Source: Streptomyces aidingensis
GTDB lineage: Bacteria > Actinomycetota > Actinomycetes > Streptomycetales > Streptomycetaceae
Direction of reading: 5' to 3'
Length of the DNA stretch: 64,000 nucleotides
NCBI RefSeq assembly: GCF_900112355.1
Contig: NZ_FOLM01000010.1
Span: 62,001-126,000, forward strand
Made by a program: the position numbers and the translations under genes. Below the pieces are notes generated by a model. It saw only the letters and a program-made list of their open reading frames with translations. It searched no databases and was not told the origin of the DNA. This document shows positions 30,541 through 39,396 of the stretch, piece after piece (the stretch's first letter is position 1; each line of letters starts with the position of its first letter).

Positions 30541-33500
30541 ATGTCCACGCATCTCACCCCGGAAACGACCCCGGAAACGACCCCGGCGACCCGGCCCGCC
30601 CCTGCCCTGAGCGGGCTGGCGGAGCGGCTGGCCGCGCTGATGCCGCAGGACGAGCGGCGGCTCGGGCGGCGGCTGGAGGGTGCCCGGAAGATCCGCAAGC
30701 CGGATGCCCGCCGGGCGGTGCTGGCCGAGATCGCCGAGGCGGTCGCGGAGGCGGAGGCACGGGTGGAGCTGCGGCGCGCCGCCGTGCCGGAGATCCGCTA
30801 CCCCGAGGAGCTGCCGGTCAGCCAGAAGCGGGAGGCGATCCTGGCGGCGATCCGTGATCACCAGGTGGTGATCGTGGCCGGGGAGACGGGCTCGGGCAAG
30901 ACGACGCAGTTGCCCAAGATCTGCCTGGAGCTGGGCCGGGGGGTGCGGGGGCTGATCGGGCACACCCAGCCGCGCCGGATCGCGGCCCGCACGGTGGCGC
31001 AGCGGGTGGCGGACGAGCTGCGCACCCCGCTGGGCGAGACGGTGGGCTGGAAGGTGCGGTTCACCGATCAGGTGGGGCCGGACACGCTGGTCAAGCTGAT
31101 GACGGACGGCATTCTGCTGGCCGAGATCCAGCATGACCGGGAGCTGCGCCAGTACGACACGATCATCATCGACGAGGCGCACGAGCGGAGCCTGAACATC
31201 GACTTCCTGCTGGGCTATCTGGCCCAGCTGCTGCCGCGCCGCCCGGATCTGAAGGTGATCATCACCTCGGCCACCATCGATCCGGAGCGCTTCGCCCGGC
31301 ACTTCCGGGACCGGGACGGCATCGAGGCGCCCGTCATCGAGGTGTCGGGGCGGACCTATCCGGTGGAGGTGCGCTACCGGCCGCTGGCGGAGGATTCCGG
31401 GGAGGGCGGGAAGGACGCCGAGGAGGCCGAGGACGGGGGTTCCGAGGGGAATGTGCGGGACCAGGTCACGGCGATCGCGGACGCGGTGGACGAGCTGTTC
31501 GCCGAGGGGCCGGGCGATGTGCTGGTCTTCCTCTCCGGTGAGCGGGAGATCCGGGACACCGCCGACGCGCTGAACAAGAAGTTCGCCGACGCCGTGCTGC
31601 CGACCGAGGTGCTGCCGCTCTATGCCCGGCTGAGCCATGGCGAGCAGCAGCGGGTCTTCCAGCCGCACCGCGGCCGGCGGATCGTGCTGGCCACCAATGT
31701 GGCGGAGACCTCGCTGACCGTGCCGGGCATCAAGTATGTGATCGACCCCGGCCAGGCGCGGATCTCCCGCTACAGCCACCGGACGAAGGTGCAGCGGCTG
31801 CCGATCGAGGCGGTCTCGCAGGCCAGCGCCAACCAGCGCAAGGGCCGCTGCGGCCGGACCAGCGACGGCATCTGCATCCGGCTGTACTCGGAGGAGGATT
31901 TTCTCTCCCGGCCGGAGTTCACCGACCCGGAGATCGTGCGCACCAATCTGGCCTCGGTCATTCTCCAGATGACGGCGGCGGGGCTCGGCGAGATCGAGAA
32001 GTTCCCGTTCGTCGATCCGCCGGACCAGCGCTCGGTCAAGGCGGGGGTGCAGTTGCTGGAGGAGCTGCACGCGCTGGACACCGGGGAGAAGGATCCGCGC
32101 CGCCGGCTCACCGCCACCGGCCGGCAGCTCGCCCAGCTTCCGGTGGACCCGCGGCTGGCCCGGATGGTGCTGGCCGCGGCGGAGACGGGCTGTCTGCGCG
32201 AGGTGCTGGTGATCGTCTCGGCGCTGTCGATCCAGGACCCGCGGGAGCGCCCGGCCGATCAGCAGCAGCAGGCGGACGCCAAGCACCGGCGGTTCCGGGA
32301 GGGCCCGGCGGAGGAGTCGGACTTTCTCGCCTTCCTGTCGATGTGGGAGTACATCCGGCAGCGGCAGAAGGAGCTGTCCTCCTCGGCCTTCCGGCGGATG
32401 TGCCGCGCGGAGTTCCTGAACTACCTCCGGATACGGGAGTGGCAGGACATCTATGCGCAGCTTCGCACGGTGGTGCGGCAGTTGGGCTTCCATCTCGGCG
32501 AGGCCGGGGACACCCCGGCGGCCCCGGAGCTGATCCACCGGTCGCTGCTGGCGGGGCTGCTGTCGCAGGTGGGGCTGAAGGAGCCGGACAAGCACGAGTA
32601 TCTGGGCGCGCGGGGGGCGAAGTTCGCCGTCTTCCCGGGCTCGGTGCTGTTCAAGAAGCCGCCGCGCTGGGTGATGTCGGGCGAGCTGGTGGAGACCTCG
32701 CGGCTGTGGGCGCGGGTCAACGCCCGGATCGAGCCGGACTGGATCGAGCCGCTGGCCGGGCATCTGGTGAAGCGGACCTACAGCGAGCCGCACTGGGAGC
32801 AGAAGCAGGCCGCGGTGATGGCCTATGAGCGGGTGACGCTCTACGGGGTGCCGATCGTGGCCCAGCGCAAGATCAACTACGGCCGGATCGATCCGGAGAC
32901 CAGCCGGGACCTCTTTATCCGGCATGCGCTGGTGGAGGGGGACTGGCGCACGCATCATCAGTTCTTCCACGACAACCGCAGGCTGCTGGCGGAGGTGGAG
33001 GAGCTGGAGCACCGGGCCCGGCGGCGCGACATCCTGGTGGACGACGAAACCCTTCATGCCTTCTACGACCGCAGGATTCCCGATCACGTTGTCTCGGGAG
33101 CGCACTTCGACTCATGGTGGAAGAAGAAGCGCAAAGACGATCCTGATCTGCTCAACTTCGAGAAGTCCATGCTCATCAATGAGCGGGCACAGGACGTCAC
33201 CCAGCACGACTACCCGGACCTGTGGCGCCAGGGCAGGCTCGCCCTGCGGGTGACCTACCAGTTCGAGCCGGGCGCGGACGCCGACGGCGTGACCGTCCAC
33301 CTCCCGCTCCAGGTCCTCAACCAGGTGACCGGCGAGGGCTTCGACTGGCAGATCCCCGGCCTGCGCGCGCAGTTGGTAACCGAACTGATCCGCTCGCTGC
33401 CCAAGCCGCTCCGCCGGCACTGCGTGCCCGCCCCGGACGTGGCCCGCCGCTTTCTGGCGCAGGTCGGCGAGGAACGGCTGACCGAACCGCTGACCCGGGT

Positions 33501-34602
33501 GCTGGCCCAGGAGCTGACCCGGACCACCGGGGTCCGAATCGGCGAGGAAGACTTCGACCCCGGCAAGGTCCCGGGCCATCTGCGCATCACCTTCCGCGCG
33601 GTGGACGACCGGCGCCGCAAGCTGCCCGGTGAGGCCGAGGACAAGGATCTGGAGGCGCTGCGCCGGCGTTTCCGCCCCCGGGCCCGGGCCGCGCTCAGCG
33701 AGGCGTTCGAGAGCAGCGGCCGGGGCAGCCCGGAACGCGGCGGGCTGACCGCCTGGACCATCGGCACCCTGCCCCGGGTCTTCGAGACCCGCCGCGCCGG
33801 GCAGCCGGTCAAGGCGTATCCCGCGCTGGTGGACGAGGGCACCTCGGTGGCCGTGCGGCTGCACGACACCGAGGCCGAGCAGGAGCGGGCCATGTGGCGC
33901 GGCACCCGCCGGCTGATCCTGCTGCGGCTTCCCGCCGACCCGGCCAGGTTTGTGGCCCGGACGCTGGACAACGCGGCCAAGCTGGCACTGGCCGACAGCC
34001 CGCACGGCGGCGTGCCGGCCCTGCTGGAGGACTGCGCCACCGCCGCCGCCGACCGGCTGATGGCCGTGCACGGCGGCCCGGCGTGGGACGAGGAGGGCCA
34101 CCGCGCGCTCTTCGACGCGGTGCGCGCGGAGATCGCCGACACCACCCTGGCCGTGGTGCGCCAGGTGCGCGAGGTGCTGCTCGCCCGGCGCTCCTGCGAG
34201 CAGCGGCTGAGGACGACCACCAGCCCGGTGCTGCTGTCCTCGGTGCGGGACGTCCGGGAGCAGCTCGACGCGCTGCTGCCCCCCGGCTTCGTGACCGAGC
34301 ACGGCGCCGGCCGGCTGCCGGACCTGCTGCGCTATCTGCGCGCCGCGGACCGCCGGCTCCAGCAGTTGCCGCATCACGCCGAGCGGGACCGGGCCCGGAT
34401 GGCCAAGGTCAGGGAGATGCAGGACGAATACGCCTGGCTGCTGGAGCAGTTCCCGGCCGGCCGGCCGCCGCCCCGGGAGGTGACGGAGATCCGCTGGATG
34501 ATCGAGGAGCTGCGGGTCAGCTACTTCGCGCACGCCCTGGGCACGGCCTATCCGGTCTCGGACAAGCGGATCGTCAAGGCGGTGGACGCCGCGGCGCCGT
34601 GA
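30541..34602 (+). CDS. hrpA: ATP-dependent RNA helicase HrpA (DEAH family)
   Basis: The 1353-residue protein has Walker A GETGSGKT (114-121), DEAH (211-214), SAT near 243 and the motif VI stretch QRKGRCGRTSDG near 429-440, then the helicase-associated, OB-fold and long C-terminal DUF3418-like regions typical of full-length HrpA. Such helicases act on mRNA and stalled or collided ribosomes. It is a single-gene unit on the plus strand flanked by identical tRNA-Asp genes, and matches SCO4092 in gene order. A 890-codon antisense frame is only a codon-bias shadow. Confidence 0.93.
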   Translation: MSTHLTPETTPETTPATRPAPALSGLAERLAALMPQDERRLGRRLEGARKIRKPDARRAVLAEIAEAVAEAEARVELRRAAVPEIRYPEELPVSQKREAILAAIRDHQVVIVAGETGSGKTTQLPKICLELGRGVRGLIGHTQPRRIAARTVAQRVADELRTPLGETVGWKVRFTDQVGPDTLVKLMTDGILLAEIQHDRELRQYDTIIIDEAHERSLNIDFLLGYLAQLLPRRPDLKVIITSATIDPERFARHFRDRDGIEAPVIEVSGRTYPVEVRYRPLAEDSGEGGKDAEEAEDGGSEGNVRDQVTAIADAVDELFAEGPGDVLVFLSGEREIRDTADALNKKFADAVLPTEVLPLYARLSHGEQQRVFQPHRGRRIVLATNVAETSLTVPGIKYVIDPGQARISRYSHRTKVQRLPIEAVSQASANQRKGRCGRTSDGICIRLYSEEDFLSRPEFTDPEIVRTNLASVILQMTAAGLGEIEKFPFVDPPDQRSVKAGVQLLEELHALDTGEKDPRRRLTATGRQLAQLPVDPRLARMVLAAAETGCLREVLVIVSALSIQDPRERPADQQQQADAKHRRFREGPAEESDFLAFLSMWEYIRQRQKELSSSAFRRMCRAEFLNYLRIREWQDIYAQLRTVVRQLGFHLGEAGDTPAAPELIHRSLLAGLLSQVGLKEPDKHEYLGARGAKFAVFPGSVLFKKPPRWVMSGELVETSRLWARVNARIEPDWIEPLAGHLVKRTYSEPHWEQKQAAVMAYERVTLYGVPIVAQRKINYGRIDPETSRDLFIRHALVEGDWRTHHQFFHDNRRLLAEVEELEHRARRRDILVDDETLHAFYDRRIPDHVVSGAHFDSWWKKKRKDDPDLLNFEKSMLINERAQDVTQHDYPDLWRQGRLALRVTYQFEPGADADGVTVHLPLQVLNQVTGEGFDWQIPGLRAQLVTELIRSLPKPLRRHCVPAPDVARRFLAQVGEERLTEPLTRVLAQELTRTTGVRIGEEDFDPGKVPGHLRITFRAVDDRRRKLPGEAEDKDLEALRRRFRPRARAALSEAFESSGRGSPERGGLTAWTIGTLPRVFETRRAGQPVKAYPALVDEGTSVAVRLHDTEAEQERAMWRGTRRLILLRLPADPARFVARTLDNAAKLALADSPHGGVPALLEDCATAAADRLMAVHGGPAWDEEGHRALFDAVRAEIADTTLAVVRQVREVLLARRSCEQRLRTTTSPVLLSSVRDVREQLDALLPPGFVTEHGAGRLPDLLRYLRAADRRLQQLPHHAERDRARMAKVREMQDEYAWLLEQFPAGRPPPREVTEIRWMIEELRVSYFAHALGTAYPVSDKRIVKAVDAAAP

Positions 34603-34675
34603 CCGGCCGCGGGGCCGCCGCAACGGGCCGGGGAGGCCGCCCGGGACGGATTCGCCTCGGCGGCCCGGCCTGGGG

Positions 34676-34681
34676 TAGAGT
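34676..34681 (+). promoter_or_regulatory. -10 element for tRNA-Asp copy 2
   Basis: TAGAGT lies 28 bases before the tRNA, with TTCGCC 19 bases further upstream as a weak -35. The same TAGAGT stands before the tRNA-Gly(TCC) at 58668. Confidence 0.45.
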
Positions 34682-34708
34682 CACCAGGCACGCAGCGAGC
34701 TGCGGCAA

Positions 34709-34783
34709 GGTCCTGTGGAGCAGTTTGGAGTGCTCGCCACCCTGTCAAGGTGGAGGCCGCGGGTTCAAATCCCGTCAGGACCG
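34709..34783 (+). tRNA. tRNA-Asp (anticodon GTC), copy 2
   Basis: The sequence is identical to 30274-30348 over all 75 bases, but upstream and downstream flanks differ. Anticodon loop CTGTCAA. Confidence 0.95.
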
Positions 34784-35487
34784 CCCTACTCGGCGCCGGC
34801 CGGTGACGACCGGCGCCGGTCACCACAGCAGAGACAGACGGACAACGGGTCCGGCCGCCGAGGCCGGGCCCGTTCGCCGTTTGCGCGGGGGCGGCCCGGG
34901 CACGCTACGGCGGACGCATGGCAGGCGCAGCACCCCGGTGCTTTCAAGAGTTGACGGCACAACTCCGGTAGCGCCCCGGCACGTTCCTGCGCGGCCCGCC
35001 GCCCGCCCGCGCGTGGTGACGCTGCGGACCAGGTGACGTACGGGGTTCTCCGGGATGGCGACAGTAAGCGCTTTTACCTCAGGCCCAATACCCGGGCAAG
35101 GGGTCTATGCTGTGACGGGAGTCACGAAACTTCCCCTCGCGGGAGGCTCGTTCCCCCAGTGAGAATCGAGCGCCAATTTAATATGTGCAATTGCACCAAC
35201 TGAACAGGGTACGCACCCATCTGTGAACGGTCGACGAGCGGTCGGCGAACGGTCGGGCCGGCCCGGCCGTGCCGCACCGGCAGCGCACCGGCACCCCCGC
35301 TCCACCCGGCGTGACGGCCGCGGCGGGCACCGGCGGGGGCGCCGACGCGCACAAAGGACCGCACCGGACCCGGCGGAGTCCAGTGCGGTCCAAGAAGCCA
35401 AGCGGCCGGAGTGGGGGCTCCGGGGCCTGGGAGAAGCGGTCTTGCGTTGTGTTGCGGTGTTGCGGTGTTGCGGTCGCGCTGTCTTGC
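34784..35487. other. Gene-poor stretch before bldC
   Basis: No reliable gene is seen in 704 bases. Two hairpins follow the tRNA: one near 34792-34820 and AACGGGTCCGGCC/GGCCGGGCCCGTT at 34844-34874, a likely terminator. Further on, TATGCT (35105-35110) is followed by GTGAC-GGGA-GTCAC (35112-35125), a possible promoter with a palindrome at its start site, and an AT-rich GCCAATTTAATATGTGCAAT patch lies near 35173. A short RNA or an unrecognised small gene on the plus strand is possible. Confidence 0.4.
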
Positions 35488-35694
35488 TCAGGCCTCGCCG
35501 CGCTGCTGCGGGATGCCCGCGAGCAGTGCGCGCACCTCCGCTTCGCGGTAGCGGCGGTGCCCACCGAGCGTGCGGATTGAGGTGAGCTTGCCCGCCTTTG
35601 CCCAGCGTGTGACCGTCTTGGGGTCGACGCGGAACATGGTGGCAACCTCAGCCGGGATCAGCAGCGGCTCGGCATCAGGGGTGCGAGCGGTCAT
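35488..35694 (-). CDS. bldC: BldC, developmental regulator with MerR-like DNA-binding domain
   Basis: The 68-residue protein (PAEVATMFRVDPKTVTRWAK, TLGGHRRYREAEVRALLAGI) agrees almost residue for residue with Streptomyces BldC as I remember it. BldC binds DNA head-to-tail on direct repeats and holds back entry into development. GAGAGGAGG stands before ATG 35694. The leader holds a hairpin AGAACCG/CGGTTCT (35711-35732) close to the ribosome-binding site and an AT-rich tract further up. The order hrpA-bldC-vdh matches S. coelicolor. Confidence 0.95.
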   Translation of the reverse strand: MTARTPDAEPLLIPAEVATMFRVDPKTVTRWAKAGKLTSIRTLGGHRRYREAEVRALLAGIPQQRGEA

Positions 35695-35991
35695 GAGCGG
35701 CCTCCTCGAGAGAACCGAACCATCACGGTTCTTTCCTCTTAAATTTTGCACCTTCACCCGCGTTGCCCGAAATGGTAGGCGCGGGTCGAGTCGGTTATAG
35801 GACGAACGGCTTGTCCTCGGCACTACAACTACACCATCCGTCCAGCCGGCCCGGCCAAACCGATGGAATTGCCCTCTCAGGTGTTCAACCTCGGTGGTTG
35901 CCGGATGGACCGGCCCATAGCGGACAGTCATCCGCCCGTGACGATCCGTCACACCGCGACAAGGTGTCATGAAGGCCGCCAAGGAGAAGCA

Positions 35992-36138
35992 ATGCTGATC
36001 TGTCCTCCCTTTGGCGGACAGAAGGAGCTGCCCCCGAGCTCCTTGTCCTATTTTGACATGAGGGGGGTGCTTGAGGGCAAGACTCCCTGTGAGTGCCATC
36101 CATCACTCTTAGGGGCTTTGGCCCGACTCAGGGCCTAA
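35992..36138 (+). CDS. Possible 48-codon small gene between bldC and its neighbour
   Basis: ATG 35992 follows AAGGAG by eight bases and opens a 48-residue frame (LICPPFGGQKELPPSSLSYF, ending in LLGALARLRA). It is antisense to the bldC upstream region and ends close to the 3' end of the 36186 gene. Codon use is less GC-biased than in neighbouring genes. It could be a small protein, a leader peptide or chance. Confidence 0.3.
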   Translation: MLICPPFGGQKELPPSSLSYFDMRGVLEGKTPCECHPSLLGALARLRA

Positions 36139-36185
36139 GTCCTGAGTGCGGGACTTTCGACCCTTGTGCACCCCGACTTCGGTCC

Positions 36186-37073
36186 TCAGCTTGCGAACTG
36201 GCGTTCGCGCACCGAGAGCCAGCGGTCGGTGAGCCCCTCGTAGATCTGGTTGGCACGGTCCATGTCGCCCTCGGCGAGGGCCGCCAGCGCGGCGGCCGTC
36301 TCCTCGGCCGAGCGGTCCGCGGCCAGATCCTCAGGGGGAATGGTATGCACCAGGCCTCCGTAGTCCAGTTCGACCAGTGAACGCGGGTGGAATTCCTCAA
36401 GCCACTTGCCGACCTCCACCAGGGCCTCGGCCAGCGGCCCCTGCGGCAGTTCCCGGCGCACCGTGCGCAGCCCGCGGGCCAGCCGCCGCCGGGCCTGCAC
36501 CATGGGCGTGCGGTAGCGCAGCAGCGGCCGTTCCGGCCCCGCCGGTTTCTCCGCCCCCGGTTTCTCCTCCGCCGGCCCCTCCGCGGGCGGCGGCTCGCCG
36601 GGCTTGCGGAACTGCCGCTCGGCGTCCGCGAAGAGCACGAACCAGCGCACCGGCACATGCCACAGCGCCGACCGGATCCACGGCCGGGCGTCCGGGTTGG
36701 CCTCCCGCCATGTCTCGTACTCGGCCAGCGCGCCCTCCCGCACCGTCCGCGGCAGCGCCGTGTCCAGCACGCTCTCCGGCATCATCCAGTGCCCGGCCTC
36801 GCCCAGCGCCTGCCAGGCGCGCAGCCGGGTGCGCCACGGGCAGACGCACAGCACGCCGTGCACCGAGAGCACAAAGGCGTCCGCGCTCTCCCGCTCGGGC
36901 GCGGCCAGGGGAGGGGTGGCGGCCAGCCCGGCCAGCGCCCGCCGGATCTCCTCCTGGGCGTCCGGGAACCGGCCCCGGCGGGCGTATGCCGCCCAGTGCG
37001 AGCGCTCCGGTTCGGAAAAGGCCGCCAGGGGCTCGTAGACCCGCAGATACGATGCGTACGGCACCTGTGCCAC
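36186..37073 (-). CDS. Conserved hypothetical protein of Streptomyces
   Basis: The 295-residue product is read from GTG 37073 (VAQVPYASYLRVYEPLAAF), a start I recall for this family; the frame is open to 37139. It is helical, with WHVPVRWFVLFADAERQF in the middle and a Pro/Glu-rich linker at about 185-205. The C-terminal part (SLVELDYGGLVHTIP, EETAAALAALAEGDM) lacks a catalytic signature. It lies between bldC and vdh as SCO4090 does in S. coelicolor. Function unknown. Confidence 0.75.
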   Translation of the reverse strand: MAQVPYASYLRVYEPLAAFSEPERSHWAAYARRGRFPDAQEEIRRALAGLAATPPLAAPERESADAFVLSVHGVLCVCPWRTRLRAWQALGEAGHWMMPESVLDTALPRTVREGALAEYETWREANPDARPWIRSALWHVPVRWFVLFADAERQFRKPGEPPPAEGPAEEKPGAEKPAGPERPLLRYRTPMVQARRRLARGLRTVRRELPQGPLAEALVEVGKWLEEFHPRSLVELDYGGLVHTIPPEDLAADRSAEETAAALAALAEGDMDRANQIYEGLTDRWLSVRERQFAS

Positions 37074-37305
37074 CCAAACCCTCCCGATCGCTCCGTCGGC
37101 CGCTCCGGCCGTTTCTGCCCGGTGTACCGCGTCCACCAACCATCCTCCCCCGCCGGGTGATCAAGCGCACCCGTGCGGGCCGTCCCGGTCGAGCCGCGGC
37201 CGAGCGGCGCCCGGCAGCATGCCGGGGAGACAGCCGGCAGGGCGGCCGGTGACGTCGGCAGGGATTGTGATCGGCATAATGCCCCTCGCCCCCGCCGGGC
37301 AGCCG

Positions 37306-37311
37306 TAGAGT
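37306..37311 (+). promoter_or_regulatory. Possible -10 element of vdh
   Basis: TAGAGT lies 61 bases before the GTG of the valine dehydrogenase gene in the divergent intergenic region. No convincing -35 was seen. Confidence 0.35.
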
Positions 37312-37371
37312 CGTGCTACCGGCCCTCCCACCCGCAGAGGGCACCCGCCTCGACATACAGGAGTCACCACC

Positions 37372-38508
37372 GTGACTGACGTACGTCCCGCTGTCAGCGC
37401 CGACAGCCCGTCCGCCGAGGAACCGGGCCCGGTCGATGTGCTCGACCTGCTGTTCCGTTCCGACCAGGGCGGCCACGAACAGGTCGTGCTCTGCCAGGAC
37501 CGGCTCACCGGACTGAAGGCGATCATCGCCATCCACTCCACCGCGCTCGGCCCGGCCCTGGGCGGCACCCGCTTCCACGCCTACCCCGCGGCCCCGCGCC
37601 CCGAGGAGGCCGCGCTGCGCGACGCGCTCAATCTCTCGCGCGGCATGAGCTACAAGAACGCCATGGCCGGCCTGGAGCACGGCGGCGGCAAGGCCGTGAT
37701 CATCGGCGATCCGGAGACCGACAAGACCGAGGAACTGCTGCTCGCCTACGGCCGCTTCGTGGCCTCGCTGGGCGGACGCTACGTCACCGCCTGCGATGTC
37801 GGCACCTATGTGCGGGACATGGACGTGGTGGCCCGGGCCAATCGCTGGACCACCGGCCGCTCCCCGGAGCAGGGCGGGGCCGGGGACTCCTCGGTGCTCA
37901 CCGCCTTCGGCGTCTTCCAGGGCATGCGTGCCGCCGCGCAGCACCGCTGGGGCAGCGACGACCTGGCCGGCCGCAGGGTCGGCATCGCCGGCGTCGGCAA
38001 GGTGGGCCACATTCTGGTCGAGCACCTGACCGAGCATGGCGCCGACGTGGTGATCACCGATGTGCGGCAGGCCGCGGTGGACCGGGTACGAGAGGCGTAT
38101 CCGCAGGTCACGGTGGTCGCGGACACGGAGGAGCTGATCCGCTTCGAAGGGCTGGACATCTATGCCCCGTGCGCCCTGGGCGGGGCGCTCAACGACCGCA
38201 CGGTGCCGGTGCTCACCGCCGGTGTGGTGTGCGGCGCGGCCAACAACCAGCTCGACCACCCGGGCATCGAGAAGGACCTCGCCGACCGCGGCATCCTCTA
38301 CGCCCCGGACTACGTGGTGAACTCCGGCGGCGTGATCCAGGTGGCCGACGAACTCCACGGTTTCGACTTCGCACGTGCAAAGTCGAAGGCGCGGCGGATC
38401 TTCGACACCACGGTGGAGATCTTCGAGCGCGCGGCGAGCGAGGGAGTACCGCCGGCGGTGGCCGCGGACCGGATCGCCGAGCACCGGATGGCCGCCGCGC
38501 GGCGCTGA
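37372..38508 (+). CDS. vdh: Valine (branched-chain/Glu-Leu-Phe-Val family) dehydrogenase
   Basis: The 378-residue enzyme oxidatively deaminates valine and related amino acids to 2-oxo acids with NAD. KNAMAGLEHGGGKAV includes the catalytic Lys107; GIAGVGKVG near residue 205 is the nucleotide-binding fingerprint; and AANNQL and NSGGVIQVADEL are conserved later blocks. CAGGAGTC precedes GTG 37372. In Streptomyces it supplies precursors for fatty acids and polyketides. A hairpin at 38524-38556 follows. Gene order agrees with SCO4089. Confidence 0.92.
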   Translation: MTDVRPAVSADSPSAEEPGPVDVLDLLFRSDQGGHEQVVLCQDRLTGLKAIIAIHSTALGPALGGTRFHAYPAAPRPEEAALRDALNLSRGMSYKNAMAGLEHGGGKAVIIGDPETDKTEELLLAYGRFVASLGGRYVTACDVGTYVRDMDVVARANRWTTGRSPEQGGAGDSSVLTAFGVFQGMRAAAQHRWGSDDLAGRRVGIAGVGKVGHILVEHLTEHGADVVITDVRQAAVDRVREAYPQVTVVADTEELIRFEGLDIYAPCALGGALNDRTVPVLTAGVVCGAANNQLDHPGIEKDLADRGILYAPDYVVNSGGVIQVADELHGFDFARAKSKARRIFDTTVEIFERAASEGVPPAVAADRIAEHRMAAARR

Positions 38509-38523
38509 GCGCCGGGCGCCCGC

Positions 38524-38556
38524 GCGCCGGTTGCACGCCCGGCGCGCAACCGGCGC
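38524..38556 (+). terminator. Hairpin after vdh
   Basis: GCGCCGGTTGC (38524-38534) and GCAACCGGCGC (38546-38556) form a perfect 11-base-pair stem, 15 bases after the stop. No T run follows. Confidence 0.6.
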
Positions 38557-38943
38557 CGGCCCCCTCCCCGCCGTCCGGACGACGGCCCCTCCGGGCGCCG
38601 CGCGGGCGCCGGACGGGCGGCGCCGACCTGCCGCTGCGGCCGGCCGGGCGCGGCCCCTGACCCGGCTCTGACCTGGCCCTGACCTGGCCCTGACCGGGAG
38701 AGACATGTCACGTCCCTTCGGCGGCTTGCTGCACAAAAGACGTTAAAATCGCCGCTGACCAGCAAGGAAAGGGTCGCCGAGCAGCTTGATCGCCACCTGT
38801 GTCCTGCGGACGGCGTACCGTAGGCTTTGGGAAGCAGGTACGGTTGAAGCTCGGTGGTGGGCTCTCCCCGAGCCTGCTCCTACCGATGAACGCATGCCAA
38901 CACTGTGGGGCCGGAGCGCCCCGACGTCGAGGGGGTCGAGCCA
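38557..38943. other. Intergenic region upstream of the DUF3073 gene
   Basis: No gene is supported here. TAAAAT at 38744-38749 is the best -10-like hexamer for the downstream gene, without a good -35. A short plus-strand frame with AACGCATGCCAACACTGTGG lies near 38886 but stops being coherent and was not accepted. Confidence 0.35.
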
Positions 38944-39219
38944 ATGGGGCGCGGCCGGGCCAAGGCCAAGCAGACCAAGGTCGCCCGCCAGCTGAAGTAC
39001 AACAGCGGCCGGACGGATCTTTCGCAACTGGCCCGCGAGCTGGGCGCGGCGAGCCAGTCGGCGAACGGTGATCAGTTCGAGGACGCTGACCGGTTCGACG
39101 AGCCGGACGACGAGCTGGAAGACGACCCGTACGCACAGTACGCCTCGAAATACAACGTCGAGGACGAAGACGACGAGGACGGTCCGCCGTCCGGGCCGTC
39201 GGCGCGGCGGGGCCGCTGA
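38944..39219 (+). CDS. DUF3073 family protein
   Basis: The 91-residue product starts GRGRAKAKQTKVARQLKYNS, a basic conserved block of the DUF3073 family found throughout actinobacteria, followed by DLSQLARELG and an acidic tail (DEPDDELEDDPYAQYASKYN). Its basic head suggests nucleic-acid binding, but no function is established to my knowledge. It stands next to purM as in other Streptomyces. A terminator follows. Confidence 0.88.
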   Translation: MGRGRAKAKQTKVARQLKYNSGRTDLSQLARELGAASQSANGDQFEDADRFDEPDDELEDDPYAQYASKYNVEDEDDEDGPPSGPSARRGR

Positions 39220-39336
39220 CGTCCGGCCCGTTCCCCGCGCGGCGCCCGGTGCTTGGCGCGGCGCAGCGGCCGGTCGGTGTGGCAGCGACCGCCGTAGTGG
39301 ACTGAGCAGATGGACGGGTCCTGTGGGGCCCGTGGG

Positions 39337-39367
39337 AAACCGGTCCGGTTCACCGCCGGACCGGTTT
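39337..39367. terminator. Bidirectional terminator between DUF3073 gene and purM
   Basis: AAACCGGTCCGG (39337-39348) and CCGGACCGGTTT (39356-39367) form a perfect 12-base-pair stem with a 7-base loop, at a convergent junction, with short A/T ends on both sides. Confidence 0.8.
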
Positions 39368-39396
39368 CTGTGCTGCCTGCACCCATCCCGGCTCCA

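Noticed and set aside
30433..33105. 890-codon minus-strand open frame opposite hrpA
   Set aside because: It is antisense to a clear helicase gene, has no domain and results from third-position GC bias.
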